A DNA stretch of 64,000 nt from Blasia pusilla. Lineage: Eukaryota; Marchantiophyta; Marchantiopsida; Blasiales. The notes under the pieces were generated by a model, which was given only the letters and a program-made list of their open reading frames with translations, was not told where the DNA came from and did not search any database. Positions within the stretch are counted from its first letter, which is position 1. Each line of letters opens with the position of its first letter. The stretch is from NCBI GenBank assembly GCA_050084515.1, contig CM114273.1, positions 21,452,001-21,516,000 on the forward strand, written 5' to 3'. A program made the translations under genes and the position numbers. Positions 30,316-42,197 of the stretch are shown one piece after another.

Positions 30316-31197
30316 CTCTTCGATTGCTACCCAAGCATCTACTTCATGTTCTCTAAGTTCTACAGAATTTCCAAACTCTTTCTTTGGTCTTAAACAACCG
30401 TTCTTCTCATCTTGACTCCTCTTTCTACAATCTTTGATAAGATGACCTAGCTTACCACAATAAAAGCATTTGAAGGCTTTCCTTGGAAATTTCTTCTTGA
30501 CATTTGAACTGTAATCCTGATTTCTACCTCTCTGTATGTTGGCAGTAAATGTTGCATCACTTCCCTCTCTTGCTTTAAAGCGCATTTCCTCTTCTACCAA
30601 CATTGTTCAAAAGTAAGCGGCGTGGGTCTTACTTGAGTATTCAATGGAGTGACCAAACTGTCATACCTTGGAGGCAAAATCCTTATGCACCAACGTGCCA
30701 AATCTTCGCTACAATTTGAAATTCCTACAGACGCCAGCTGATCTTGAATATTCTCGATCCTTGTCAAAAGTTGCTCCGCGCTTTCTCCTTCGGAAAAGTA
30801 CTCGGACGTAAGCTGATTCTTCAGATTCTGAATCTGAGTCTCATTCCTCGTTTCATAATGATTCTTCAGAATGTTCCACGCCTTAGCAACAGTGGTTGTA
30901 TGTTGAATGAGAGTCATGACATAATTAGTTATATTCGTGACAATTGCATATAGAGCATCAAGGTTTCTGCGTTTCCATACCAACAATACAACAAGATCGA
31001 TATCCCTAGATGAAGATGAACATGCAAAAACTCAAAGTAGCTTGTGGATTCGATTCGACCCCTGTGGTCGTCTCCCAGATCTCAAATGATTCGAAGACAC
31101 TTCTCATTTTGAACTTATACAATGTATAGTTAGACCCATCTAACTTCCCTTCACCCAGCGGAGCAGGGCAAGCAAGAACTCACGAAGAAGTAGCCAT
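30193..31197 (-). pseudogene. Copia gag with zinc knuckle, decayed
   Basis: The start is taken at the ATG at 31197 because the following frame gives the typical plant copia gag opening (LDGSNYTLYKFKMRSV near 31125). Its sixth codon is a stop. The central capsid-like part (30986-30594) has ILKNHYETRNETQIQNLKNQL and LTRIENIQDQLASVG. A CCHC zinc knuckle, CFYCGKLGHLIKDC, lies near 30460. The frame changes near 30595, so the polyprotein is not intact. The frame then leads into protease. Confidence 0.88.
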
Positions 31198-31259
31198 CTC
31201 TCAAGATTTTGTGCAAACACACTAGATTGCCAGATACAAAATACTGGAAAACCTATTTT

Positions 31260-31271
31260 GCTCTGATACCA
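31260..31271 (-). other. Primer-binding site for initiator tRNA-Met
   Basis: The minus strand reads TGGTATCAGAGC immediately downstream of the 5' LTR end. This is the standard plant copia primer site complementary to the 3' end of initiator tRNA-Met. Confidence 0.93.
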
Positions 31272-31659
31272 TGTGAGAAAATAGAAAGTAACGAAATCAC
31301 TGAAATCTTTACATAACTTAGAGATATAAAGTGGCCTAGTCCGTCCGTGCGCTCACAGAAGAGCTTCTATGGAACCTGAACATGGAGATAACTCGACATA
31401 CGAGAATGCGCTACCGCTGCGGCTCCTAACTATATCACTACTCGGGAAAACTAGGGTTTTTACTTATTTTTCTTCTTTCTTATTAATAGAAAAATTTTGG
31501 GTTAGATAATCCTAGTACCGCTAATCCGTAAACCACCTACGTCATATTACTATGACTCCTTTGACGTCTAAGTCGGAACCATCAATCTAGGCTTCTCCTC
31601 ATACAAGGGGGCCGATGAGATTAATGGTGCTCAGAGGAGTGGATGTTGAGAATCCAACA
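31272..31659 (-). repeat. Copia 5' LTR, 388 bp
   Basis: Read on minus, it starts TGTTGGATTC and ends CTCACA directly beside the primer-binding site. It shares the CGCAGCGGTAGCGCATTCTC block with the other two LTRs of the family in this window. Confidence 0.9.
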
Positions 31660-34600
31660 TATGGTCTTGTCATGTCTTTCAAATTTCAAAGAAGGTCTAT
31701 AGATCTATGTTAAGCTTTCAAATGGAGCCCAAAAGATGCTTTATTATTGATTGCTAGCATGAACATGTCCTTCTTGGTTTCATATCCCTCAAACCAACTT
31801 ATTATTATACATGTATTAGATCTTAAGTTGAACCTAGTCTTTTTTTGGGATATCATGGTTGACTTATAATCCTTCATAAGTAAAGTTTGTTCATTTAGTG
31901 TAAATCCTCCTTTAAATTGTAAATTTTAGAGATCTCGTAATCCCAACGATCTTTTTTATTTCACGTAGGTTTCTTGATGTCTACCCAATATTGTTCATTC
32001 AGTGTAAGAACAAAATATTATCTCTTATAATATGCCATCAACTTTCAATTACAAATTGACAAGAAGCTTAAACAATAATACTTCTAAATATCCAATAAGC
32101 CTCAAAGTCATATTACCAAATTCCAAATGTGAATGTGTGAGTTTCAAAGAAGCAATAGATTTTTGGAAAATAGATCTCCTCTTTAGATAAAAAATTGGAC
32201 TTAAATGAACTAACACGACAAAACTCACATTCTTAGTGGGCCCTCAATAAAGGAATGCCCCCCTCAAGTATTCATTAGATTGTCATAACAAGGCTTGAAC
32301 AAAATTGGAATAAGATATCTTAGTCAATAATAAATCTTGTATCAATCAACAACAATAATTATTGATTGATGAAAATCTACAATCGTTACTTCATTGTTAT
32401 TTAACCTCATATCACAAGTCAATTGTTAATTAACTATTCTATATTGAACCTATCATATATGTGTTGCAACCCTACATGAAATGATTTCTACATTAATAAA
32501 GGAATTTTCTTATCATAGCATTGCAACTTAGGATTTATTTCATATTATTTAACCATATCCATTCATTGCAATATTTAATTTTGTCTTTAGTAAGACTCTT
32601 AGTTGATATATGTGCAACCATATCATTATATCACAAAAACCTAAAGTTATAAATGGATCCCTTCATAGATATCCTCCTTTACATAGTGACTAGTGGACGC
32701 CTCTGTGATGCACAAGTTAACAATGAATAATTGATGTCACCTATAATTATCGTAAAAATATAACTAATAACTTATCCAAACCCCCAAATTGTTCATCAAC
32801 CTCGTGTGATTCTATCCGTTGAGAGGGCCCTATGTCAAAGAGAGAGGTGGTAAGAAGTTAATACGGAAGAGGCTTTAAGCAAACGAATGTCAAACGCCAT
32901 GTGGTTAATGAGATTATTTGAAGATTTAGGTTGTACTTAAAAGAACGTGAATTTTCTATGACTTTCAAATAAATGAATAATGAAGGTAGATTGTCATGGT
33001 AGATGAGGGGTAGGGCGAGATAGGATCGAGGCCTTAGAGGGGTCTTGTACTTCCCTATTTGAGAGGTCATATGTGACATGCTCTTAGGAGGTGACCTACG
33101 AGTGCAGGTCACTCTTCCCTTTATGAGGAGTGGCAACCTTGGAGAGGTTGACCTTCCTAGCCATGTATGGCTCCACTTGGACCTATAGGGTCGTGGGTTA
33201 ATTGGTAGTTGTTCTCACGAGGGGACCACATGTGTAGTTGTTAGGGAGCTAGTATGGGTGTACTACACATTGGTAGTGACCTGCTAGGAAGGAGGTGACA
33301 TGTATGTACAGGTCACCCATGGAGGTGCCCAAGGGGGTATACCTCGGATGAGTCTCATTTGGAGCTCATCTCCTTAGGATTACAAACCCTTGTTGGGATC
33401 TGTGATACACTGCGATGTGCATGTATTGAGCCTGGATTTTCTCTTGAAGAGTGGGCTAGGAGTGATCAATAAGGAGATCACACATTTTGGGAATCCTTGT
33501 GTATACTTACTCTTGCAGTCACACCAATGCGTATGTGAATCATGAGTATGGCTCTTTGGATGAAGCACGATTGATTGCATATTTCATCAGAGTTTATAGT
33601 TTGCATTCAACATTATATCCTAATGAGATGCACGCTGGTTCTGAATAGAAGAGAAAGTCAGACTCAATTTGTGGTGTAGAGCACAATTGTGGTACCGTGG
33701 GATTTGCAGGAATTGCAAGGTAGTGTATCTTGACCATGCGGACGGACATGGGGCAAAAGAATTGTTGAAATCTAAGTGACATATTGAGAATTGAGAAATC
33801 TATGCAATGCGATAGATTTGACAGGATTTGAAGAGGGGGGGGAGGGGGGTTCTCAATCCTGGTGGAATTGCTCAAGAGTGGGGCAATTGAGGATCAGATT
33901 GTAGTGATGGAGTTCCTTAGACAAGTCTGGTGAGGAAATCAGTGTCAATCGTGACGTGATTGAGTGTGGGTAAGTCAGCAAGTGCGTGGGCACTTAGTTG
34001 CTGATTTGGAGTGAGGTGTGCTTGATTCTATACCAAATCGGATGAATGTTGGGCATGAGGAAAATCAAGCAAGAAGAAAATGCAAGGAGGGCACAATGGT
34101 GTTTGATTGTGCACGATTTTGTGCGATCTAATTTCGCCATTGGAAAGCTCGTGAAAATTTGAGTCCAACTGTGATAATGGGACCAACAACAGAGCTGATT
34201 TGAGAAAGATTCCAAAATTATTCCCTATAGCGGATCACCGGTATGGACAGGGCGAAAGAGCAACGTTGGAGCTGTTGTGCAATTAGAACTCAAGTTCTGA
34301 TCCACTTTGGCATGCCCCAAGAAGCCGGGTCGGCGTGACTCTAAATTTCATCACGGTGTTTAGAGGAAGGAGAGGAGAATCGGAACTAAAGTTCATATCG
34401 AGTCCTACCAACTGGAGGCTTTGAGGCAGGACAAGTGTCAAAGGTGCGAGTGGGCATGAGAGGCGTCAAAGGCGCAAGGCGCTAGGAAGCCAGCTTGCTG
34501 GCAGGCATGAGGACTTGGCAAGCTTATGCTGATCCAGTTCAACATAACTTCCATGTCACCCATCCTTGTTCTATTCTTCTTGAGTGTGCTTAACTAGATA

Positions 34601-35100
34601 GTTCTTTTGCATGTTGTGTTACCAACATACCCACAAGGAGGTGATGGCTAGCTATTGCACATAGGGAAATTTATTCACTTACCTTGTTGCTTATGGATAT
34701 GTTTGAAGGGTGATTTTTGGGTGACATACATTTTGGATTAGTGCGTTGGTCAGTGCACGGCACTACTACGGACAGTGTAGAGAAACTTGGTGGGATGGAT
34801 GCATACCACACTAGTCGGGAGTGACTTAGTGTGCAGGCTATTTGCCGAGTGTTGACTACATATGCAGGTATATGTATGAGTTGATTTATGTAAATCGGTG
34901 GATCTCCCGTGTGTGGGGAAGATCGTTGTTGTGTGGTGTAGATGTGACCAGCGATGTATGTTGGGTAGCGATATGCATGCACACGACAAGTTTCACCACG
35001 ACACATCCACTGAGTATTGGGGAGTGTTGTAGTGGTAGAAGTGGCGGAGGATTTACACGGAGTGGGGCTAGGTATCAAGGGTTTCCACACAAGGAACCAC
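31660..35100. other. Region with no recognised gene
   Basis: 31.7-32.9 kb is AT-rich and featureless to me. 33-35.1 kb has a higher G+C content and several short frames without motifs. Its right part may be the LTR and leader of the gypsy element whose gag begins at about 35.1 kb, but I find no matching second LTR in the window. Confidence 0.4.
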
Positions 35101-35102
35101 CT

Positions 35103-35524
35103 TAGCCGCTAGTTGTAGTTGCTCCAGAGGTGACGTCATTGGATTTTAAGTTACCGGAGAGGCCACGGAGTATTGCAAGTGTCGCCACACCGTTGTTGTG
35201 GGACATGGATAATCGCGATAGGTATGAGTCCATGAGGAGACTCGACGGTTCTCGGGCATGGTGGGAACCATCGAGTTGGATGATTTGATGGAGGAGTTGG
35301 ATAGTTGGTGCGATGCACAGAGGATGCGGAACCATCAGAGATTCGACCCTTTTATGGCGTGGAAGGGACTTTTCCAGCATATGGAGGGCCCTCCCATGGA
35401 TGATTATTAGGAGTTTTGGATTCTCCATAAGGCAGAGATCGAGGCTTGGAGACTATTTTGGTATCTAGGATATGTGTCCCTCACAGGGCGTGCGATGTAT
35501 GATATGGCGGCTGCAGTAACATCG
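35103..35524 (+). pseudogene. Ty3/gypsy gag, 5' part, interrupted by transposon copy 1
   Basis: The plus-strand frame ending at 35524 contains MRNHQRFDPFMAWKG and, after one stop, EFWILHKAEIEAWRLFWYL and LTGRAMYDMAAAV. This pattern is typical of a gypsy capsid (retrotrans_gag). The frame is cut by the transposon at 35525. After skipping the transposon and one copy of its 9-bp target duplication, the frame continues without stops at 48491 into the rest of the capsid. It is therefore one gag gene split by a later insertion. Confidence 0.7.
35516..35524. repeat. Left 9-bp target duplication of copy 1
   Basis: GTAACATCG, in the gypsy gag frame. It pairs with GTATCATCC at 48482-48490 (7/9 identical). 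Confidence 0.65.
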
Positions 35525-35577
35525 AGGGCTGGATTTCTGGCATGAGAGAGTAAGAGAGGAGAGGAAGAGAGGAGAGT
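35525..35577 (+). repeat. Terminal inverted repeat of copy 1, methyltransferase side
   Basis: It starts AGGGCTGGATTTCTGGC and continues into GAGAGTAAGAGAGGAGAGG. The reverse complement matches the right ends of copy 2 (to 63214) and copy 3 (to 52696). Subterminal homology to those copies continues inward for several hundred bases, past TTTGCTTTCAAATTCATGAA. Confidence 0.75.
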
Positions 35578-36339
35578 CTCTCTTAAGAAAAAGGGCAGAA
35601 TCCGCCTCCTCTCTTTAAAACTTTTTGACATTTTTGGAAATTTTGTTTGCTTTCAAATTCATGAAATCTTTAGAAGAGAGTAGCAACTGGACCACATTCG
35701 GGCCTAAAGTAACCTTCTTTTTCCAGGCTTGGAAAAAAAAGTAGACATCATAAGACCACTACAAACATTCTTCCATCACTCTCCATATGAGCCCATTTTT
35801 CTTCACATTGCATGTCTAAGTCTACAGTAAGCCGGGTTGAGGGGTATTATTGTTGGAGGACCATTGGCAAATAATTTGACCAGTAGCAATTTCATCTCAA
35901 TGAAAGGTTCAAATAAAGACTCGTGTGCCCTTCAAGGTTTAACTTCTCTGAAGATGTGGTTGACATTATGGATTGTTGACTCTTCTTGCAAAAGGCATTA
36001 AATATCCCATCCGATCAATACTCATCCATGAGGGGGTTTTCCACAACAGAACAAATTACTCATCATTGATGGTAGCCGAAGACTTTCATGACATCATTGG
36101 ATGATTTTGGCTCATGAATGGGTGCATAAAGTATACCATGGGCTGCTGTGCGTTTGATAATTTGGTTTCACCATTCTCTCATCCATTGAGAAATGTATAC
36201 ATCAAGAAGAAAATGTGATCAGACTGAGAGGACAATTGAACCAAAAGGTTGATAGTTGTCAAGAGTAAAGAGCAATTGATGCACCCATGTCCCTTCATTC
36301 AGACCCTAAATCTCAGAATCCGACAGGTAGCACCCCTTC

Positions 36340-36730
36340 CAACCCGTTGGAATCCGATCGGATGCAACTCTTGCAATCCATCGAAATCCGATGGGTTGCA
36401 CCCCTTGCAAGGAAACACACCACAACAAAAGAAGGATATTGAAAATTGATTCCATTCCATCCTGCAACCCGTGAGAATCCGACATGAGAATCCGACAGGT
36501 AGTAGGAATCCAACACGTCTTTGAAATACCGCGTTACAGAAGAATGGTGTGATGATAATGGGGGAACGAGGAAAAAGTGAAGAAGCTTGCCAGAATGCCT
36601 CCAAAGTTGGACTCACAGGAAAAGAGTTGGATCACTCAAGCAGCCAACCTGTCAGAATTCGACAAGTTTCTTGCAAGGGGTTAAAAATATTATGACAAGT
36701 TGCAACCCGTCGGAATAACACAATCGACAA
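36340..36730. repeat. Palindrome cluster a, copy 1 subterminal region
   Basis: Five degraded copies of the element's palindrome lie between the last coding frame and the methyltransferase-side terminus, for example at 36389 (ending TCCGATGGGTTGC after a one-base change) and 36643. Most differences from consensus are CG to TG or CA. Confidence 0.75.
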
Positions 36731-36831
36731 GAACGAAAAATAATTCAGAAAAAGTTTACAAAAACCATCATGATTCAAAAACTTCTTGTCCTTTATTACA
36801 TATGAGGGAAGCTCGGAAATGTACATTTGAT

Positions 36832-37092
36832 CTAGTCTATGAGTTCTTCAGCCTCGTCATCTACAAATTTACTCTTAACTCTACTAGGTTCATGTACAAA
36901 TGGAATGTCTTGGGATACAAGTGGCTCCTCTCGCCGATTGTAGATGGGGATTGTAAATGTTGGGAAATTCAAGAGCCTTGGCCCGCCCCTGGGTACACCA
37001 TAACGGTCCCATGTAACATGATTTGAGTCCCAACAGTAAATCTTGTATGCTTTGCAAGGTGATATCCATCCAGGATCAATATGTGCTCCGTC
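36832..37092 (-). pseudogene. C-terminal exon or small ORF beside the methyltransferase-like gene, copy 1
   Basis: This open frame begins DGAHIDPGW and ends in the acidic tail DDEAEELID before a stop at about 36832. The copy 2 counterpart at 61765-62038 keeps the same residues (DGAHIDTGW, AYKIYC, GVPRGG, EEPLVSQDIPFV, DDEAEEIID), so it was translated in the ancestor. It lies about 65 bp beyond the DDDE stop of the methyltransferase-like frame, so it may be an alternative last exon or a separate small gene. I recognise no domain. The copy 1 frame is uninterrupted over this stretch. Confidence 0.5.
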
Positions 37093-37157
37093 CTTGGAAA
37101 CCACTAAATCCCAACTCCAAAACGCTTCTGTCAAGCTAGGTCCGATAAATCTTTGAA

Positions 37158-40100
37158 CTCACTCATCATCGTCCGATAGCTAAAAGAGGAATTACTGTCG
37201 GCTTTGCCCTCACGATTTTTGGAATAGTATGAAGTGATGATGGTGTCACTATCAATGGTGGCTCTGGAACTGGAGCTGTTGGCTTTGGAGGAGAGTTGTA
37301 TACTCCCATTAGCCTCTCGTAATCCTCCTTTGCCTCTTTGCAAAGGTCAAAAAGTTATGGCCTTCCCTCAAGACAGAGAATGTTCCTACCACTATGCCAG
37401 GCGTCTCTGATACTTGCCCCTGATAGGCCCACTAAGTCAAAGACCAAGTCACCCGTCCTCGAGCAGAGCTCAATGAATGTTTGGATCAAGGTAGGTGACT
37501 TCTCCCTTCCTCCAAGTAAGGGGGTCCCTTCCTGCATGTAAATTCCCGGGGGAAATTGTAGAGACTATGTAAGCTGTGCCCATTATAGCATGGATCCACA
37601 GGATCCGGGGTCTGGAACACGTGGAAGTTGTGCTCGGGCCTTACAAAGCAATAGAAAAATGAGTGGTCCATCTGTGAACAAGCCCGTGGAAAATAATGTC
37701 AGCAAAAAGAAAAAGCTAGTAGATCGGTGTCTACTCTCAATATAGTGACACAATGTGCAACCCGTTGGGATCCGACGGGTTGCTCATTTGACTAGGCAGA
37801 GGAGCAACCTATCAGAGTCCAACGGGTTGCTTTTCAACCCGTTATACTTGTCCATATTGATTACCAACCCGTCCCAACTTGGCCAATAGGCCTAACATAA
37901 CAGCAACCTATCGGAGTCCGACGGGTTGTTTTACAACTCTAAGTGGATTCTTTGGCTATGAGCAACCCGTCGGAAGTCGACAGGTTGCTCATCTTGCTCT
38001 ACAAAACCTCCACCTGTCGCAGTCCGATGGTTGGCTTATAACTGAATACAAATTTTCAGAGTTGAGAAGTTCCTAATATGAGAGCAACCCGTCGCTTTCA
38101 GACAGGTTGCACCACTCCATGAACATATGGAAAAGGAGTGCTACTTGTAACCCGTTAGAAGCCGACATGTTCCTCATATTGCTCGATAGAACCTCCACCT
38201 ATCGAAGTCCGATGGTTGGCTTACAAGTGAATACAATTGTTTACAGTTGAGAAGCTCCTAATATGAGAGCAACACGTCACTTTCAAACGGGTTGCATCAC
38301 TCCAGAAACATGTGGAAAAGAAGTGCTACTTGCAACCCGTCGAGTTCCAATTAATGGAGACTTGGTGAATTTGCAACCCGTCATTTTTAGATGGATTGCA
38401 ACACCGCAGACACAAGCTGTTGGGATCCGACGGGTTGCCTATAGAGATGCAACCCGTCGGAGTCCAACGGGTTGAATTTATGTACAATTCCTTGAAAAAG
38501 AGGACTTACCCGGACATGAGTCGTCGCCGATCTGAGTGGATACTCGTTTTAAATGACCCATGATTGTGCCGTCCTCCACTTTAGCGGCCTCTTCATGCAT
38601 TGAAGGTTGAAGAGCTTGTCTTTGCTCCCTCTAGTGAGGACCAAGAAATAACCCCTGTCACTTAGATACGGGTCGGCAAAAGAAAACAACAACACGATCT
38701 AGTCGTACGAAAGCGGGACACTCGAGTCTCGGATAGTGTTAGGGGGATTGTTCTCCCACAAGCGAAAGCGAGAAGGAAAATCCGTGATGAGGAGGTCCAC
38801 CGCCACCTCCTCCACAACCCCATGCATTGTCCAGGGGGCGTGCCCGTTTCGAAGGAGTTTTCGTCCCAGCACGGTCAATTTCTCGATGGCAGGTGTCGAG
38901 TCCTGAGAACTTAAACTTTGCAGATCATGAGCAAGATGTGTCAAGTGAATAAGGACATTTTTCCTAGTGGTTGTTTTGCTATGCCTACCCAAGGATGATG
39001 CAGTGTATTCCACATCCTTATCTCCTCCCTCGGACGAACCAGGCGCCTCCCGCTTTTGCTTCTCATGAGTCTGTTATCGGTTTGTTGGAGTCTTCGTTAC
39101 CTCAGACTCCTCAAACATTTTCTTGGACAAGGACATGGTCCGACCCTCTGGCCCCGCTTGCCCAGACGATTTCGCCTCTCACCTTGAGGACTCGGCCTCT
39201 TTTCTCGAAGAGTTGGCCTCAAAATTCCTTGGTCCCCTCGCCTTGGCTTTCAAACCCGCTGTGGATTTGTCTTTGGTGGTGACGACCTTTTCCACCAACT
39301 CCGCTGTTTTGAGGGCTTGCTCCTCCTCATCTCCTTTGAAAAAATTGTCCGGCTTCACGAAGTTTGGAATGTCGTCCCTATCTGCGACCACTGCATAGTA
39401 GACCACGCATAGATTTTTGTCTGTAATCTCCTCTGTGTCGTTGAAGTCCAACCAGATTTGACAATTGATTACCTCCCAGTCGAACATGCCCTATCCCATC
39501 TCCATGGTGTACATGGAAAATTCCTCTCCATCAGGAAGACAAGCCCACAATTTGTAGGCTGCCGGTAATTTTTGCTAGGTACCTGCATTCATATAATTGA
39601 TGGGGTACTTGTACACCATCCGTAGGGCAGCTCTTTGTCGAGATGACTCGGCCGCCTGGTCCTAAAGATCCCGCTTCTTCTTTGGAAAATCCTATTTTTT
39701 GGCATCTATTTCCTCATCCAGGTTTGCCTGTGGGAGGATGTGATTCTTGAACATCATTCTGAATCCTGGGTTTTTGGTCGGCTTATCTCTGATGTCATAA
39801 AGCCATAGTTCAAAATCTTTTGCAACCTCTAGGTTTGCTTCCTCTGGAACTGGCTCAATCTTCTTCTGCTCCGCTTGTAGACCCACGACATGGAATTCCC
39901 GAGAAGGCGCAATGCGTCCCCAAATGACCATTCCCATAGCCAATGGGAGATAACTAGATCTGAAACTTCTGAAGGGTGGTGTGTCGCCTGCTTTTGGGCC
40001 TCAGTGCCTTCGAGACTAATTTTCATATGTCGGATTCGCCTAAACTTGGATATCTTAGACAGCGCAAACCTGCGCACGCGATCTAGAGACACTTTCTCAC

Positions 40101-40955
40101 CGATCTGAACCTGTGGATCTTCGTCTCTCTTCCGCCGGCACTTGATTATTGCCTTGAGCTCCTTTTAAAACTCCGGGCCAAGTTCTAAGTTGAGAATCCC
40201 AATACAACGTTGCATCTTGCTTGAAGTGTAGATACGGTAGCCTAAATAAACTTTGTAGGTTTCGGCGTGGACACGTATTGCATAATGAACCTTTACATAA
40301 CTTGAATTTTTCTTACCCGCTCAAAGATAGGGTCGGTATCCAGGCCCGCCAGCTGCTATGGGAGAGGAGCTGGAAAGTCCACAGGAAACTCATCAATCGA
40401 ATAAAAGTCGATTTCTTCCACCGGGCTCAAAGATGATGAAGACTCTTCTCCTGCTTCTTCACAAATGTCCACCATCTCCACACTTGCTATCCTCATGACC
40501 TCATCGTCCGTCACTTGAACTTCGGCCGTTTCCTCAGCCAATTTTAGATTCATGGTGTCCCTAGACCTCATCGGAGACATTTCCTACATCTCAACACTCT
40601 ATGTTGGACGTGCAAGGCTTTCTTCCATGGCGATTTCTTTTTCCCTTCGAGCTTTTTCCAATTCTGCTATCCTCAAGGAAGCGTCAAGACGCTTCTTCTC
40701 GCATTTCTTGTCTGCGACTCTTTTCTTCAAGGCCTTTGATGCCTCAACATCGGCGTTTTGCTTAGCGAGCTCCTCCACAACACGTTTTGCTAGAACCTTA
40801 TGCGTGTGCATATCTGCTTCTCTTTCCCGCTCCTCTATTTCTTGTTGCCTTTTCTCATTCTCCGAACGAGGACGTGAAGATGGTGACGCAATAGTCCTGA
40901 TGGACTTGGGAGTGATGCTCCCTACATTGGTTGCTTGTGTTTCCTTTCTCGTCAT
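37158..40955 (-). pseudogene. Coiled-coil protein with beta-class DNA methyltransferase-like domain, copy 1
   Basis: Exon 1 (40955-40317) encodes a charged coiled coil (EEREREADMHTHKVLAKRVV) and an acidic segment, ending at a GCGG|GTAAGA donor. The next part, present in copy 2 as exon 2 and the start of exon 3, is deleted here. From about 40220 the frame resumes with VSLDRVRRFALSKISKFRR and continues through WLDFNDTEEITDKNL. The methyltransferase-like part has VDLLITDFPS (motif IV position) near 38780. After a palindrome-filled intron comes an exon beginning MDHSFFYCFVRPEHNF at 37671, just after TTCACAG. It carries GGREKSPTLIQTFIELCS (motif X) and DLVFDLVGLSGAS (motif I). The order IV-X-I is that of beta-class N6A/N4C enzymes. 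Several stops and frameshifts make it non-functional. The stop is set at the DDDE end near 37158. Confidence 0.72.
37751..38476. repeat. Palindrome cluster b, inside an intron of the methyltransferase-like gene, copy 1
   Basis: About fifteen copies of the 27-base palindrome (arm GCAACCCGTCGGA) lie between the exon ending near 38500 and the exon starting at 37671. The equivalent intron of copy 2 (60283-60785) also carries them. Confidence 0.85.
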
Positions 40956-41003
40956 GGTGCACGTTGGGTCAATTCTTCCTCCTCAACAGTCTAATCTGCT
41001 CCC

Positions 41004-41092
41004 GTGCACAATAAATCCCTCAAAGCGTTTCGTGATGAAGCGCCATGACCCTCCAGCCATCACGAAAATGCTTCGAGGGATTTATTGTGCAC
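41004..41092. other. Long imperfect hairpin in the 5' leader of the copy 1 methyltransferase-like gene
   Basis: GTGCACAATAAATCCCTC (41004) begins an arm of about 34 bases whose complement ends with GAGGGATTTATTGTGCAC at 41092. The arms differ by two substitutions and one indel across a loop of about 20 bases. It lies between the TATA box (41262-41268) and the start codon (40955), so it would be transcribed. It does not contain the element's usual palindrome and I do not see it in copy 2. It could be a small foldback insertion or a structured leader. Confidence 0.8.
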
Positions 41093-41261
41093 CAGCCCAG
41101 CCGAAAGCGAACCCTCAAAGCGTTGGGTGCTAGATTGTCGTAACCTTCCAGCGAAGGGGTGAATATAACCGAGTTTGGCAGCGGAAAGGTAACGTCAGCA
41201 GCTGCGAGGAAGAGCACATGAAATTGCAAAATGAAAAACAGAAATGAGCAAAATCTTAGCC

Positions 41262-41268
41262 TTTTATA
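41262..41268 (-). promoter_or_regulatory. TATA box of the methyltransferase-like gene, copy 1
   Basis: The minus strand reads AAAAGTATAAAAGGC here, about 310 bp upstream of the ATG. Copy 2 keeps AAAAGTATAAATAAGGG at the same place (56054-56060). Confidence 0.6.
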
Positions 41269-41349
41269 CTTTTCAAGCCGTTGAGCTAACAGTTGGGTCG
41301 TTGGGTCATACCGATGGCCACGTGTCGGCCATTATGGAAGTTTGCAGGT

Positions 41350-42105
41350 GGGAACCCGGGCAACCTGTCAAAGACAGACGGGTTGCACGCATCCCTTGTC
41401 CTCGGGTTACAAGGCGAGCTACCCAAGCAACCCGTCAGAGACCGACAGGTTGCACGGTTCCCTCGTCTGGAGGTAACAAGGCGAGGTACCCGCCCAACCC
41501 GTCGGAGGCCGACGAGATGCACAATTCCCTTGTCTTGGGATAACAAGGCAAGGTATCCGCGCAACCCGTCGGAGACCAACGGGTTGCACGCTTCCCTCAT
41601 CTTGAGGTCACAAGGTGAGGTACCCGGGCAATCCCTCAGAGATCGATGGGTTGCACTTTTTCCTCGTCCTCGGGTAATAAGGCGACAAAGCATAGTCCCG
41701 AGTCAACTCGTTGACCTCCGATGGGTTACAAGGTCTACCCTGGGTTGGACACTTCCCACCATACGGCAAAACTTCCCTCACGGTTTGCATAATTCATTGG
41801 ACAAGAGAAATCGACGCGAGATCCCCTCCGCAACTCGGTTAACTCCAAACGGGAAAGCGAGGTTAGGTGCCTTTCGAACCCGTCGTTGTCCCCAACAAGT
41901 TGCGGTAGCAAATCCATGCAAGCTCTTGTGGATCCCGACTCCAATCAAACACGTCAGACGGGCAGGGGTACCAACCCAACGGACTTTGACGGGTTGCAAG
42001 TTGCACTCAGACTCTAACAAAAGATGGTACTCCGTGGCTTTGCAACCCACGTGTCTGGGTCCCAAAATTTGCAACCCGTCGGACTCCGACAGGTTGCAAC
42101 AGGAT
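41350..42105. repeat. Palindrome cluster c, divergent promoter region, copy 1
   Basis: About ten palindromes lie between the two divergent genes, near 41358, 41428, 41494, 41560, 41628, 41703, 41878, 41970 and 42072, so the first six are spaced 66-75 bp. The spacers between them are also related to one another, giving a tandem array whose unit contains one palindrome. The homologous array in copy 2 is at 54955-55960. Confidence 0.88.
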
Positions 42106-42190
42106 TGAATCCATTGCGTCAGACAATCTCACCTACCAAACAGCATCTTGTCAGTCAAATTATGTCAAGAGAATAACGGTCACTATTCAC

Positions 42191-42197
42191 TATAAAT
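42191..42197 (+). promoter_or_regulatory. TATA box of the transposase gene, copy 1
   Basis: CACTATAAATTAAACATTCTC lies about 65 bp before the start codon. Copy 2 has the same block on minus at 54861-54867. Confidence 0.65.

Larger units (their letters stand above)
26990..31659 (-). mobile_element. Ty1/copia LTR retrotransposon, defective
   Basis: The element reads on the minus strand: 5' LTR 31272-31659, primer-binding site 31260-31271, gag-pol about 31197 down to 27300, and a shortened 3' LTR 26990-27298. The flanking pentamers CATGG (26985-26989) and TATGG (31660-31664) agree at four of five positions, consistent with a 5-bp target duplication. Stops and frame changes occur throughout gag and pol. 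The end of RNase H and the start of the 3' LTR are missing, so it cannot be autonomous. A solo LTR of the same family lies at 19454-19908. Confidence 0.93.

Noticed and set aside
37751-38476. Palindromes as intrinsic transcription terminators
   Set aside because: Rho-independent terminators are bacterial; these stems lack a following T-run and sit in introns of a eukaryotic element.
41293-42108. 271-residue plus-strand open frame across the promoter array
   Set aside because: It consists of repeated translations of the palindrome array between two divergent TATA boxes; codons are not conserved with copy 2.
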